DNA of 64,000 nucleotides from CAZSVE01 sp964610175 (GTDB taxonomy: Bacteria; Pseudomonadota; Gammaproteobacteria; HK1). Position 1 is the stretch's first letter. Each line of letters begins with the position of its first letter. The notes under the pieces are model-generated. The model was given only the letters and a program-made list of their open reading frames with translations, was not told the DNA's origin and ran no database searches. Position numbers and translations under genes: made by a program. Of this stretch, positions 38,105 to 46,948 are shown one piece after another. The DNA lies in contig CAZSVE010000002.1 in the NCBI GenBank assembly GCA_964610175.1, positions 12,326-76,325 on the forward strand, given 5' to 3'.

Positions 38105-39444
38105 TACGTTGCCTGTTGTTTCCTTTTTCTTTGATGACTCTCCGTTTTAGCCGTACGAATAAGTTGCACCAATGGGATTTTCGAAGGACAGGCATAGGAG
38201 CAGGCACCGCACTCGACACAATCCATCAAACGAGATGCGCGCATTTCATCGAAACGATGCGCCCTCGCCAGACGCCCGAAGCGGGATGGATTGAGGAAAT
38301 GAGGGCAGGCGGCGAGACAGCGCCCGCAGCGGATACAAGAGAGCTCATGGGTCATGGTCAGCTCTTGCTCCGTGAAGGCGAGAATGCCCGAGGTACCTTT
38401 GACAATGGGTATATCGAGGCTACTGATGGGTTGTCCCATCATCGGGCCACCCATGATTACGCTCTTTGTCGTTTCTCTGAGACCACCACAAAATCGCAGC
38501 ACTTCCCGCAATGGCGTTCCGATGGGCACGATTAGATTCGCGGGATATGCGACACCCGATCCCGACACGGTGATGACCCGTTCGATAAGGGGTAAACCTG
38601 AGTCGAAATAATCGGCAATCGCTACCAGGCTACCGACATTATTGACGGCGATACCGATGTCTCTCGGTAATTTTGCGGCAGGCAGCTCCTGTCCGAAAAC
38701 CGCCTTGATAAGCATCCGTTCCGCTCCTTGCGGATACTTGACCGGTAATGGTGTCACATCGATATGGTGAAACCGTTTTATTCGATTGCGTAAAGTCTCG
38801 ATGGCGCTCGATTTATTGGTTTCGATACCGATGATCGCCCGTTTGGCGCCGAGTTTACGCTTTACGATACCGATACCACGCAAAAGCGCATCGGGCCTTT
38901 CCAGCATTAGGCGGTGATCATTTGTCAGATAGGGTTCACATTCGGCGCCGTTCACCAACAAATGTTCGATCTGCTTTCCTTCCGGCATGCTGTACTTGAC
39001 GTGGCAAGGAAAAGCCGCGCCTCCCAAACCGACGATCCCGGCCCATTGAATGTGGTGGATAAATCTCTCCAGCGTAAGGGATATCCAGTCTATGGGCGGT
39101 TTTGGCGTAAGGCGCTGGGTAGCGAAGGGATCCGCCTTGATCTCGATGGAGGGAGAAAATTTCCCCCCTGGAGCGCGGCGCGATTCGATGGCTACTACTT
39201 TCCCCGTTACGGGGCTGTGCAATGCGGTAGAGACGAAACCACCCGGGCGGGCAATGCGTTGTCCCCGCAGTACCCGTTCTCCCACGTCTACCGTGGCCTG
39301 TGCGGACACACCAAGGTGTTGATCCAAGGGAAGCACATAGCGACCAACGAAAGGGACTCGCTGGATTGGTAGATCCACGGTGGATTCCTTATTTTCTTGC
39401 GGATGAACGCCGTGGCTGAAGCTGTGCCGAAAAGAAAACATCAT
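38104..39444 (-). CDS. rnfC: Rnf complex subunit RnfC
   Basis: RnfC is the peripheral NADH- and FMN-binding, iron-sulfur subunit of Rnf. The 446-residue protein contains the Rossmann-like NADH region (GLGGAAFPCHVKY, LLVNGAECEPYLTND), the SLBB region, and two 4Fe-4S motifs near the C-terminus (CIRCGRCLAACP and CVECGACSYACP). The long C-terminal Ala/Lys extension seen in some gammaproteobacteria is absent. rnfB, which normally precedes it, is not present upstream. Confidence 0.95.
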   Translation of the reverse strand: MMFSFRHSFSHGVHPQENKESTVDLPIQRVPFVGRYVLPLDQHLGVSAQATVDVGERVLRGQRIARPGGFVSTALHSPVTGKVVAIESRRAPGGKFSPSIEIKADPFATQRLTPKPPIDWISLTLERFIHHIQWAGIVGLGGAAFPCHVKYSMPEGKQIEHLLVNGAECEPYLTNDHRLMLERPDALLRGIGIVKRKLGAKRAIIGIETNKSSAIETLRNRIKRFHHIDVTPLPVKYPQGAERMLIKAVFGQELPAAKLPRDIGIAVNNVGSLVAIADYFDSGLPLIERVITVSGSGVAYPANLIVPIGTPLREVLRFCGGLRETTKSVIMGGPMMGQPISSLDIPIVKGTSGILAFTEQELTMTHELSCIRCGRCLAACPHFLNPSRFGRLARAHRFDEMRASRLMDCVECGACSYACPSKIPLVQLIRTAKTESHQRKRKQQAT

Positions 39445-39988
39445 TTTGGTTTTATACAGGAAATGCGATCGTTGCCGTATCTCGGAATAGCTTTTTTCAC
39501 CTCTCTTGGGACCGCCATCATCTATTTTCTCCCGGATGAGTTCGAACTCCTGGTATTTTTCGGAAACTTGGCGTCTTAAGCAGTTCTCTCCTCTATCCTC
39601 ACTCGTTCAGTACTTGCGATAAGGGACGATTCGAAACCCGAAGTCCCTTTACCCACAACTGATCGGTACCGAAAAATTTGTTGCGCGAAGCAGCGTAAGT
39701 GGCTTCGTAAAGTGATTTTTGGAGATTATACGGGCAAGATGATTTTGTATACGACTGCCAACTAAAGTGAGAGGAAGGGATATACAGGGTAAAGGCAAGG
39801 GATGAATGCCCTGAAAGTGCGGACCAGTGCAGAATGAATGCAATACAGGAATAGCCTTCCATAATCCACATGGTGGCAAACGCGCGATTCACCAAGGGCG
39901 TGAGGTTAGTTGGAATTTCATCCGGGCTTGTGTTTTTTCCTTCGTGGATTTTCTTGTCTCTTCGTATTCGCTATTTTCGTTGTGGCGG
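39445..39988. other. Gene-free spacer between rnfC and prfB
   Basis: Open frames of 60 codons (39397-39579, plus) and 98 codons (39599-39895, minus) exist, but neither resembles a known family. lysS, which usually follows prfB, is not here. No repeat or terminator was identified. Confidence 0.35.
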
Positions 39989-41087
39989 TTACAGCCCCTG
40001 TTTCAGGCTTGCCTCAATGAATCGATCCAGGTCGCCATCCAGCACTGCTTGGGTATTGCCCATCTCTACACCGGTGCGCAAGTCCTTGATTCTGGATTGA
40101 TCAAGCACGTAGGAACGAATCTGATTTCCCCATCCAATATCGGCCTTGGCGTCCTCTACCGCCTGCTGTTGATCCTGTTGTTTGCTTACTTCGAGTTCGT
40201 ATAGTTTCGCCCGCAGCTGTTTCATGGCTGTGGCCTTATTCTTATGCTGGGAACGATCGTTTTGACACTGGACGACGACGCCAGTGGGGTTGTGGGTGAT
40301 TCGTACGGCAGATTCGGTACGGTTGACGTGCTGGCCACCAGCACCGCTTGCTCGGTATACATCGATGCGTAGATCGGCTGGATTGATATCGATTTCGATG
40401 TCGTCGGATAGTTCGGGACTGACGAATACCGCCGCGAAAGAGGTATGGCGTCGGTTGCCGGAATCGAATGGAGACTTGCGAACCAAGCGGTGTACACCGG
40501 TTTCGGTGCGTAAATATCCAAATACATAATCACCCTTGAAATGGATTGTGGCGCTCTTGATACCGGCAACTTCGCCGGGGGAGAATTCGATGACTTCGGT
40601 GGAAAATTTGCGCCGTTCACCCCAGCATATGTACATACGAAATAATATTTCTGCCCAATCCTGGGCCTCTGTTCCACCGGAACCTGCCTGAATATCGAGA
40701 AATGCATTCACGGAATCCATTTTACCCGAGAACATTCGGCGAAATTCCAGGTTCGACAACCGCTGCTCGATATCCGCTAAATCATCTTTCACAGCATTTG
40801 CCGTGTCTTGATCTTGTTCTTCACGGGTGAGTTCCAGCAGATCGAATGCCTCGTTTAGGCCGGTATCGAGCCGAACCAATATATCCACGACGTCTTCCAG
40901 GTTTGCCCGTTCGCGCCCAAGTGCTTGTGCCTTTTCAAGGTCTTTCCATATTTCGGGGTCTTCCAGTTCCCGTCTGACTTCGGTTAATCGCTCCAGCCGA
41001 ACGTCGAAGTCAAAGGTACCCCCTCAGAGCGTCCAGGCGCCCTTGCATTTGTTTTATTCGGAAAAATATCGGATTGAGCTCAAGCAT
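39989..41087 (-). CDS. prfB: Peptide chain release factor 2, made by programmed +1 frameshift
   Basis: RF2 ends translation at UGA and UAA. The first frame starts at ATG 41087 and reads 25 codons (MLELNPIFFRIKQMQGRLDA and five more) to an in-frame UGA at 41012-41010. A +1 shift then continues with DFDVRLERLTEVRRELEDP into the main frame, giving 365 residues, the same length as E. coli RF2. The peptidyl-hydrolysis motif GGQ is in GAGGQHVNRTES, and the stop-codon recognition motif is SPF in KSPFDSGNRRHTSF. The gene caller's start at 40888 is internal. lysS does not follow. Confidence 0.96.
41009..41024 (-). promoter_or_regulatory. prfB programmed frameshift signal
   Basis: Read on the minus strand this is AGGGGG-TAC-CTT-TGA-C: an internal Shine-Dalgarno three bases before the CTT slip codon, followed by the UGA that RF2 itself recognises. 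Low RF2 favours the shift, which is autoregulation known from E. coli. Confidence 0.95.
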
Positions 41088-41229
41088 AGGTTATCATTGC
41101 CTTTTAATATTCCAGGGCTTAATGCAAACACCGTGTTACCTTGCGCTGCAAGGTCGGCTTCGCCCTATCGGCAAGCGCATGAATTCGGCGTTTTGTACGA
41201 TGCCCTTCCAACGATAGAGGTTTTATCTC

Positions 41230-41583
41230 ATGCCAGTAGAAAATTTTCAGAAATTTGCACTTGCATTAGCCATCATGATGTTGGGGATTTGGGGGGGGCT
41301 TTTGATTATCTTTCCCGATCAGATCTTGGAACTTTTCAGTGAGGAACAGGTCAACCATGCGTCGGCAGGCATGATGGGGGCTGCATTTCTCGGTCTTGCT
41401 CTTATTTCCCTTGCCAGCATTACGGGATGGATACAGGCGCGAAAGGCGTTGGGGATTGCCATGTTGCTTCTCGTGGTGGAGAGTGCCTATTTGATGTTGG
41501 GTGCACAGACTATGTTGGTAACGGCCCCTACCTCCATAAGCCTTGTCGTGGCAGCCACGGTAGCATTCTTCCTGTTGATTTAG
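41230..41583 (+). CDS. Small membrane protein of unknown function
   Basis: I do not recognise the family. The 117-residue protein has four hydrophobic segments (about residues 8-28, 45-63, 70-90 and 95-117) and ends almost in the membrane. It carries no clear catalytic motif. The gene diverges from prfB and converges with the YchF-like gene, whose stop lies 72 bases beyond. Confidence 0.6.
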   Translation: MPVENFQKFALALAIMMLGIWGGLLIIFPDQILELFSEEQVNHASAGMMGAAFLGLALISLASITGWIQARKALGIAMLLLVVESAYLMLGAQTMLVTAPTSISLVVAATVAFFLLI

Positions 41584-41655
41584 GCCGCACATGCAAATAC
41601 GGTGTCATGCCGCTTCTCATCGGGCCAATGCCGAGGGTCGTCGAAACGTTTTGGA

Positions 41656-42363
41656 TTACACGTTGAAACGAATTTCCAGGACGGTATTTTCCGGAAGGAT
41701 AAAATCCCGGTCCACGAGTCGGGTGAGGCCGCGTTGGCGTGCATCCTGCATGTTATGGCATTCGAGGAGATCATCTACCGAGATGATCTCCGCCTTGACG
41801 AAACCTTGCGCAAGATCGGAATGGATTTTCCCTGCGCAGCCTTGCGCACTCGTGCCTCGATCGACAAGCCAGGCGCGCACCTCTTTTTTGCCTGCGGTGT
41901 AGAAAAACATTAGGTTGGCTACCGCCATGGCTTGGGGAATGATTTCATTGGGACCGAGGTTATTCACGCCGCTCGGGTCGCTATCGATCACCAATGTCGG
42001 TTTGAAACTCAGGGGAGAAAGTGTGCGTATATACGACTCTTCATGCTTTTCGAACCGTCCGGCACAGACTGGGATCTCCCGCTCAAGGTCATCCAGTACC
42101 CGATCGAGCACCGCCCGCTCGTTCGGATCGGCGGTACGGTCACGGCGGGTTTCCACTTTTTCGATATCCTGAATCAGGAGATCGAGAATCCGGTTGCGTG
42201 CGATAACGACGATGTTTGCAGATTCATAATCGTCGTATATGAATTCGAAGTAGTATGGGGTTACCTTTTTCGGCGAGAATTTATCCGCAAGGGCAAGCAC
42301 AATCGCATCTTCGTACTTGACCTTGCCTTCGGAAAAATCCAATCCCGTAACCGCAATTCGCAT
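41656..42363 (-). CDS. YchF-like protein lacking most of the GTPase domain
   Basis: The C-terminal half matches the YchF/OLA1 TGS (DUF933) domain: LMFFYTAGKKEVRAWLVDRG, KIHSDLAQGFVKAEIISVDDL and a terminal EIRFNV. A coiled-coil-like NRILDLLIQDIEKVETRRDR corresponds to the YchF helical domain. The whole protein has only 235 residues against about 363, and the P-loop is replaced by GLDFSEGKVK; the G-domain core is missing rather than broken by a frameshift. The first residues MRIAVTGL still mirror the start of YchF. A ribosome-associated role is possible, but ATP or GTP hydrolysis is unlikely. Confidence 0.8.
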   Translation of the reverse strand: MRIAVTGLDFSEGKVKYEDAIVLALADKFSPKKVTPYYFEFIYDDYESANIVVIARNRILDLLIQDIEKVETRRDRTADPNERAVLDRVLDDLEREIPVCAGRFEKHEESYIRTLSPLSFKPTLVIDSDPSGVNNLGPNEIIPQAMAVANLMFFYTAGKKEVRAWLVDRGTSAQGCAGKIHSDLAQGFVKAEIISVDDLLECHNMQDARQRGLTRLVDRDFILPENTVLEIRFNV

Positions 42364-42433
42364 TTTTACAGATTTTCAGTCCTGCATTCCGAAACCAAGT
42401 GGCTGTCAATCATCGGAAAACCGGAATTCGGAT

Positions 42434-42694
42434 TCAACGCCGCCTTCGTCCACGGGTACTTTTCGGGTCTTCGAAGCGGACACGCAAGGATCTCCCTCCC
42501 TCCATATTCATTCCATCGAGCCCTGCGATAGCAGCTCTGGCTTCATGCCCTTCCATCTCCACGAAACCAAAACCACGACACTGGCCCGTAAACACGTCGG
42601 TAACAAGACGGATGGAGCGCACCGTTCCAAATTTGGAGAATAAATCATTTACTGAAGTTTCAGTGGCATCGACGGGCAAATTGCCGACAAACAT
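42434..42694 (-). CDS. Small RRM-type RNA-binding protein
   Basis: The 86-residue protein is essentially one RNA-recognition motif: RNP2 is MFVGNLP at the N-terminus and RNP1 is CRGFGFVEM near residue 40, followed by a basic GRRRR tail. The start is ATG 42694, or a GTG three codons upstream. Such single-RRM proteins in bacteria are cold-related in cyanobacteria and occur in many proteobacteria. It lies 113 bases downstream of a cold-shock gene on the same strand, so a shared transcript and a cold-response role are plausible. Confidence 0.88.
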   Translation of the reverse strand: MFVGNLPVDATETSVNDLFSKFGTVRSIRLVTDVFTGQCRGFGFVEMEGHEARAAIAGLDGMNMEGGRSLRVRFEDPKSTRGRRRR

Positions 42695-42807
42695 TCTTTT
42701 CACGCCAATATCCTCAATGAGTGAAAGCGGCACTGCCTTCCGGCAGCAAAACAAACTCCGTAGCCCCGTTGCGCGGGATTTTTTGTGTCGGCGGGCGAAA
42801 AAGTCGA

Positions 42808-43014
42808 CTAGCCTTGCGGCACAACTTTGTCTGCCTGAAGACCTTTAGGACCTTGTTTTGTCTCGAACTCCACCGTCTCACCCTCACGCAGCGTTTTGAA
42901 ACCACTGCTTTCGATGGCGGAGATGTGTACGAAGATATCTTTTCCTCCATCGGAAGGCGTAATAAAGCCGTAGCCTTTGGATTCATTGAACCACTTGACG
43001 GTACCGGTAGCCAT
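42808..43014 (-). CDS. csp: CspA-family cold-shock protein
   Basis: An RNA chaperone of 68 residues. It has both nucleic-acid-binding motifs: KGYGFI (RNP1) and DIFVHISAI (RNP2), with the N-terminal TGTVKWFNESKG. The start at ATG 43014 has GAGGAA six bases upstream; the seven-residue longer reading is not needed. The gene-free leader of about 500 bases upstream would suit a structured cold-shock 5' UTR, though I saw no specific motif. Confidence 0.96.
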   Translation of the reverse strand: MATGTVKWFNESKGYGFITPSDGGKDIFVHISAIESSGFKTLREGETVEFETKQGPKGLQADKVVPQG

Positions 43015-43541
43015 GTAATATTCCTCATTAGTCAACTGAGATACTTTTATCGTTGTTAGCCTTTACCGTGGAAATTCGGATAAGTCTAACTCCCCGCACA
43101 AAGGGGGCGTGAAGTTCACACTTGCGCTTGGTTCAAGCCAAGTCGAGTCGCAAATCGAAAAGGTTAGGGATCCCTCAGCGCAGGTGCGCCCATGGTAGGA
43201 AAGTAACCTCCCCCTTCCGATTTCCATGCGTTTTTGCGACGTTGGGAACCACGGAGAAAGATTATGGACTACTTGGAAGATACCGAATGGAAACTTCTGG
43301 AATAACCCGACGAATATGCAATCCAAGGTTTCTGACGATCAAGAACGAGCAAATTGCCGCCCTACCTACCAAAACAACTACTATATGCTAGCATCTGTCC
43401 TTGCTTCAACGCCAGCGCGCGTGGCCTATGAACCCATAAATAGTAATATCTAATCTTTGTGCAAATAGAAATTTTCCCTTTCCTCACGAGGAAGAAGAGT
43501 GAGACAAAGAAGATCCTCGATAATCACCGGATTGGCAGACA
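43015..43541. other. Long leader and spacer upstream of the cold-shock gene
   Basis: No gene is recognised. The csp promoter and 5' UTR should lie in the left half. An 89-codon frame on the plus strand shows no family features. Confidence 0.35.
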
Positions 43542-44087
43542 TTACTTCATCTCGGATTGCCGCAGTGTCAACGTATCTCCTTGCTGCGCGAATTCGATTC
43601 GTTTCAAGAAGCTCATTCCCAATAGTACTTCGCCGGAGCGCATGCGTGGATTGATGTTCGCGCGCACGTTCCGCAGGAGAATATTTCCGATCCTAACCTC
43701 ATCGAGGCGTGTATCATAGGTAGTGATGGGCCCGTTGGCCGTCCATGCCGTGGCAGCGAGACCGATGGGAAGTCGCAGGGATCTGGCCAGATCTGCGGGT
43801 ACCGACACGGTGGTAGCTCCGGTATCCAATAGAAACCGGGCGGTGCGACCGTTGATCGTCCCGGTGGCCATATAATGGCCTTGTCGATTTCTCGCTAGCG
43901 GAACCTCGCGTATGCCGTTTCCCATGGATATCCCCAGAGGTTGTTGATTAGGGTTTTCCTGATCGTATAGCCAATCGTTGAAATACATCGTCAAGAGTCC
44001 GAGTAGGACGATCCAGGCACCAGCGATCATACCCATGCCGATGCGCCGTTGATGGGCTTGCTGTTTGGGAATAGGTGAGGTATTCAT
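43542..44087 (-). CDS. Membrane-anchored retropepsin-like aspartic protease (TIGR02281 type)
   Basis: One N-terminal membrane segment (about residues 18-37) anchors a single retroviral-type aspartic protease domain. The catalytic motif is FLLDTGATTVSVP, and the flap-side and C-terminal blocks GNILLRNVRANINP and VLLGMSFLKRIEF fit the family. The 181 residues are of usual length. The substrate is unknown. It diverges from the DUF1538 gene across 69 bases. Confidence 0.9.
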   Translation of the reverse strand: MNTSPIPKQQAHQRRIGMGMIAGAWIVLLGLLTMYFNDWLYDQENPNQQPLGISMGNGIREVPLARNRQGHYMATGTINGRTARFLLDTGATTVSVPADLARSLRLPIGLAATAWTANGPITTYDTRLDEVRIGNILLRNVRANINPRMRSGEVLLGMSFLKRIEFAQQGDTLTLRQSEMK

Positions 44088-44156
44088 TAGATAAATCCAC
44101 TGCCTGCGACAGCGGCGTCTTTTTTACTTCATTGTCCGTACCGGGGAGGTACGCGA

Positions 44157-44882
44157 TTGTATCGATTTCTTCTAACCATAGGGGGCAGTATTCGCGATCT
44201 CGCGCCTGTCATCCTCGTCATCATGTTCTTTCAGATCGTCGTGCTCGACAAGCCCATTCCGAATCTCGCCGAGATCGGGATTGGTGTCTTGTTCGTGTTG
44301 ATCGGTCTTACCTTATTCGTCCGTGGATTGGAAATCGGGTTGTTCCCCTTGGGCGAAACCCTGGCCTATTCCTTCGCCAAGAAGGGAAGCCTCATCTGGA
44401 TACTCATCTTCGCCTTCGCGTTGGGATTCGGGACCACCGTCGCGGAGCCTGCCTTGATCGCGGTGGCCGGAGAGGCGGCCTTCGTGGCCGTCGAGGCCGG
44501 CATGATCGAGCAAACCGATGCGGCGCAATCGGAATATGCATTGGGGCTGCGCATCACCGTCGCCCTGTCGGTCGGTTTCGCCATCGTGGTCGGGGTCTAT
44601 CGTATCATCCGCGGCTGGCCGGTTCAGTATCTGATACTGGGCGGCTACATCGGGGTCATCATCATGACGGCCTTTGCCCCCAAGGAAATCATCGGTATCG
44701 CCTATGACTCCGGGGGAGTGACCACCTCCACCATCACGGTACCCATGGTGACCGCCCTTGGTGTCGGCCTTGCCTCCAGTATCCAGGGCCGAAATCCCCT
44801 CAGCGACGGTTTCGGTCTTATCGCCTTCGCCTCATTGACCCCCATGGTGTTCGTCATGGGCTATGGCATGGTGGTGGCATGA
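44157..44882 (+). CDS. DUF1538 membrane protein
   Basis: A 241-residue membrane protein with about six to seven hydrophobic segments and the family blocks FVRGLEIGLFPLGE, FALGFGTTVAEPAL and DSGGVTTSTITVP. The start is TTG at 44157 with a strong GGGGAGGT seven bases upstream, and no ATG gives a better reading. DUF1538 proteins often come as adjacent pairs or as a double-length fusion; only one unit is present here. Its role is unproven; transport of a small molecule or ion is likely from the fold. Confidence 0.85.
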   Translation: MYRFLLTIGGSIRDLAPVILVIMFFQIVVLDKPIPNLAEIGIGVLFVLIGLTLFVRGLEIGLFPLGETLAYSFAKKGSLIWILIFAFALGFGTTVAEPALIAVAGEAAFVAVEAGMIEQTDAAQSEYALGLRITVALSVGFAIVVGVYRIIRGWPVQYLILGGYIGVIIMTAFAPKEIIGIAYDSGGVTTSTITVPMVTALGVGLASSIQGRNPLSDGFGLIAFASLTPMVFVMGYGMVVA

Positions 44883-44973
44883 GATATGGAGAGTGACGAC
44901 CCATTGGGTCATCGTGGGGCGAGGCGAACCGCAACGGAATACTAAGCAACCCGCAAATCAAGATCCCGGATGT

Positions 44974-45000
44974 CATCCCGAAGCGAAGGATCTCGTGATG
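44974..45000. repeat. GTCATCCCGAAGCGAAGGAT short intergenic repeat
   Basis: This matches the widespread GTCAT(T/C)(T/C)CGAGCG-AGCGAG type of short repeat that is common between genes in many bacteria. A related sequence (GTCATTTCGAGCGTAGCGAG) sits at the right edge of the window. Confidence 0.5.
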
Positions 45001-45074
45001 TATCTTTTCTGCTGGTTGCCAGGGTCCAGCTTGGGAACGAACGGAAAAAAACACGAAACCAACGAACAACGACA

Positions 45075-46256
45075 ATGAAAATAGAATCCCTTGAATATAT
45101 CGACCACGCCTCGGGGTGGCGGCTCGAAAAGACCGATTTCGACCGGTTGACCCTGCTGGTTGGGGCGTCCGGGGTCGGGAAGAGCAGGATACTGGAGGCA
45201 ATTTTACATCTGAAACAAATAGCAGGGGCTTCTCTTCCACTTCTTTCATCCAATGGCGTGGGATGGAATATCAGGTTTTCTACTTCTTCCGGGCGTCTTT
45301 GTGAATGGGAGGGGAGATTCGAAATCGGAAATCTTAAAACCAAGGGATCACCGCTAGGCCCTTCTATTATCGGGGATAACTTTTCACCCAGTATCGAGTT
45401 CGAGAAGCTCATCATCGACGGTTCCCTGATTGTGAACCATGGGCAGGCACAGATTCTATTCCAAAGGCTGAGTTGTAAGAAAAGTGCCATCGAACTATTC
45501 AAGGAACAGGAGATAATCAAAGAGGTCCATAACGAATTCTCGAAGATCTTGTTTGATGATAGCGGACCAAAGAGGAGAACTCTTGATTTTATGAAATCTG
45601 GAGTAAATTCTGGTATTAGTTTTGATCCCGAAGAAGAACTTCCTACCCTTGATGCTATCAAGAACAGCGGTGAGCAAACCGAAAGCAAACTTTACCGAAC
45701 CTATGTGAATAGGTTACCGGTGTTCGAAGATATCAAAGGGCTATTCATAGAAGTATTCCCCTATATTCAAGATCTAAGAGTAGAATTGTCTAAAACGCCA
45801 AGTTATCTCTACTCTAATATGTCGCCGGAGGTGGAGTCCATCGATAGTTATTCTCTTCACGCCCAAATAAAAGAAACTGGCGTTCCCGATTGGATTGATG
45901 AGGAAAGAATCTCCTCGGGGATGTTGAAAACCCTCCTACACATCGCCGAGTTATACCTCTGCCCGGACCATAGCCTAATCCTCATCGATGAATTCGAAAA
46001 CAGCCTCGGCGTCAATTGCATAGACGAAATGACCTCCACCATGTTGGCTCCGGAAAGAAATCTGCAATTCATTCTCACCAGCCATCACCCCTACATCATC
46101 AATAATATCGGGCCAGAATACTGGAAGATCGTCACCCGAAAGGGCAGTGTCGTAACCACGCGCGATGCCGCGGCCCTCGGTATCGGCAGATCCAAGCATG
46201 AGGCATTCATCCAGCTCATCAATCGGGAGGAGTACAGTGAGGGAGTGACGGCATGA
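45075..46256 (+). CDS. OLD/RecF-like AAA ATPase of a two-gene system
   Basis: The 393-residue protein starts at ATG 45075; the longer frame reads through the upstream short repeat. It has a Walker A GASGVGKS at residues 30-37, an ABC-type signature region ISSGMLKTL, a Walker B LILIDEFENSL and a switch histidine in LTSHHPYI, the pattern of AAA_15/21 ATPases (OLD, RecF, AbiL, AriA). Its stop overlaps the start of the next gene by four bases (ATGA). Such ATPases paired with a TOPRIM-like protein are typical anti-phage systems. Confidence 0.9.
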   Translation: MKIESLEYIDHASGWRLEKTDFDRLTLLVGASGVGKSRILEAILHLKQIAGASLPLLSSNGVGWNIRFSTSSGRLCEWEGRFEIGNLKTKGSPLGPSIIGDNFSPSIEFEKLIIDGSLIVNHGQAQILFQRLSCKKSAIELFKEQEIIKEVHNEFSKILFDDSGPKRRTLDFMKSGVNSGISFDPEEELPTLDAIKNSGEQTESKLYRTYVNRLPVFEDIKGLFIEVFPYIQDLRVELSKTPSYLYSNMSPEVESIDSYSLHAQIKETGVPDWIDEERISSGMLKTLLHIAELYLCPDHSLILIDEFENSLGVNCIDEMTSTMLAPERNLQFILTSHHPYIINNIGPEYWKIVTRKGSVVTTRDAAALGIGRSKHEAFIQLINREEYSEGVTA

Positions 46257-46948
46257 ATCTCTATTTTCTGGTGGAAGGGAAGACCGAGAGCAAGGTGTAT
46301 CCAGCGTGGCTGGCCTATTTACTGCCCGGATTCGGTCGGATCGCTTCGCCCGATGATGCTAGAGATAACCATTACTATTTGGTAAGTGGCGGGGGCTATC
46401 CGAGTATCGTGCATCGTCACCTGCCCAATGCCATCGCCGATATCAACCATTACGGCAATTTCCATTATCTGGTCCTGGTCATCGATTCGGATTCCGATTC
46501 GGCCATGGAAAAGAGAGAGGAAGTTATCGGGCATATCTCCGAATTGCCCGAAGCTAAAAGATTATTCCCCGGTTGTGAATTGGAGATCATCGTTCAACAG
46601 CGCTGCATGGAGACCTGGTTTCTGGGAAACGATGCGATTCTCCCCAAAAACTCGAACCAAAAGGAAACGATTCCCTATCTAAGGCATTTCGATGTCAGCA
46701 AAAATAATCCGGAACGGATGCGAAAACCAGCAGGTTTTATTGGAACGGATGCCGTTTATCATTTCCAATACTTGAAACAAATCCTCCGGGAACGGGAAAG
46801 CAGCTATTCGAAGAAGATGCCCAGTATCGTCAAGGAAAAATATTATCTCGATGCATTGAAAGAGCGAATCTCCAGGAATTCCGATCATCTCATTACCTTG
46901 AAGATGTTTTTCGATTTCTGCGATAGCAAGGCCCTTTATTCCACTTAA
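46253..46948 (+). CDS. TOPRIM-like (DUF4276/DUF4435-type) partner of the ATPase
   Basis: The 231-residue protein begins MNLYFLVEGKTESKVYPAWL, with the TOPRIM glutamate at E8, and has the acidic cluster VLVIDSDSDS (D78, D80, D82). A downstream QRCMETWFLG helix is typical of DUF4276/RloB-like proteins. This suggests a metal-dependent nuclease activated by the ATPase, as in split OLD-type systems (AbiL, PARIS). The four-base overlap with the ATPase gene means coupled translation. Neither gene matches a named system well enough for me to assign one. Confidence 0.8.
   Translation: MNLYFLVEGKTESKVYPAWLAYLLPGFGRIASPDDARDNHYYLVSGGGYPSIVHRHLPNAIADINHYGNFHYLVLVIDSDSDSAMEKREEVIGHISELPEAKRLFPGCELEIIVQQRCMETWFLGNDAILPKNSNQKETIPYLRHFDVSKNNPERMRKPAGFIGTDAVYHFQYLKQILRERESSYSKKMPSIVKEKYYLDALKERISRNSDHLITLKMFFDFCDSKALYST

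Noticed and set aside
42762..42783. Terminator-like CCCG...CGGGATTTTTT on the plus strand
   Set aside because: No plus-strand gene ends here; both neighbouring genes are on the minus strand, where no T-tract follows the stem.
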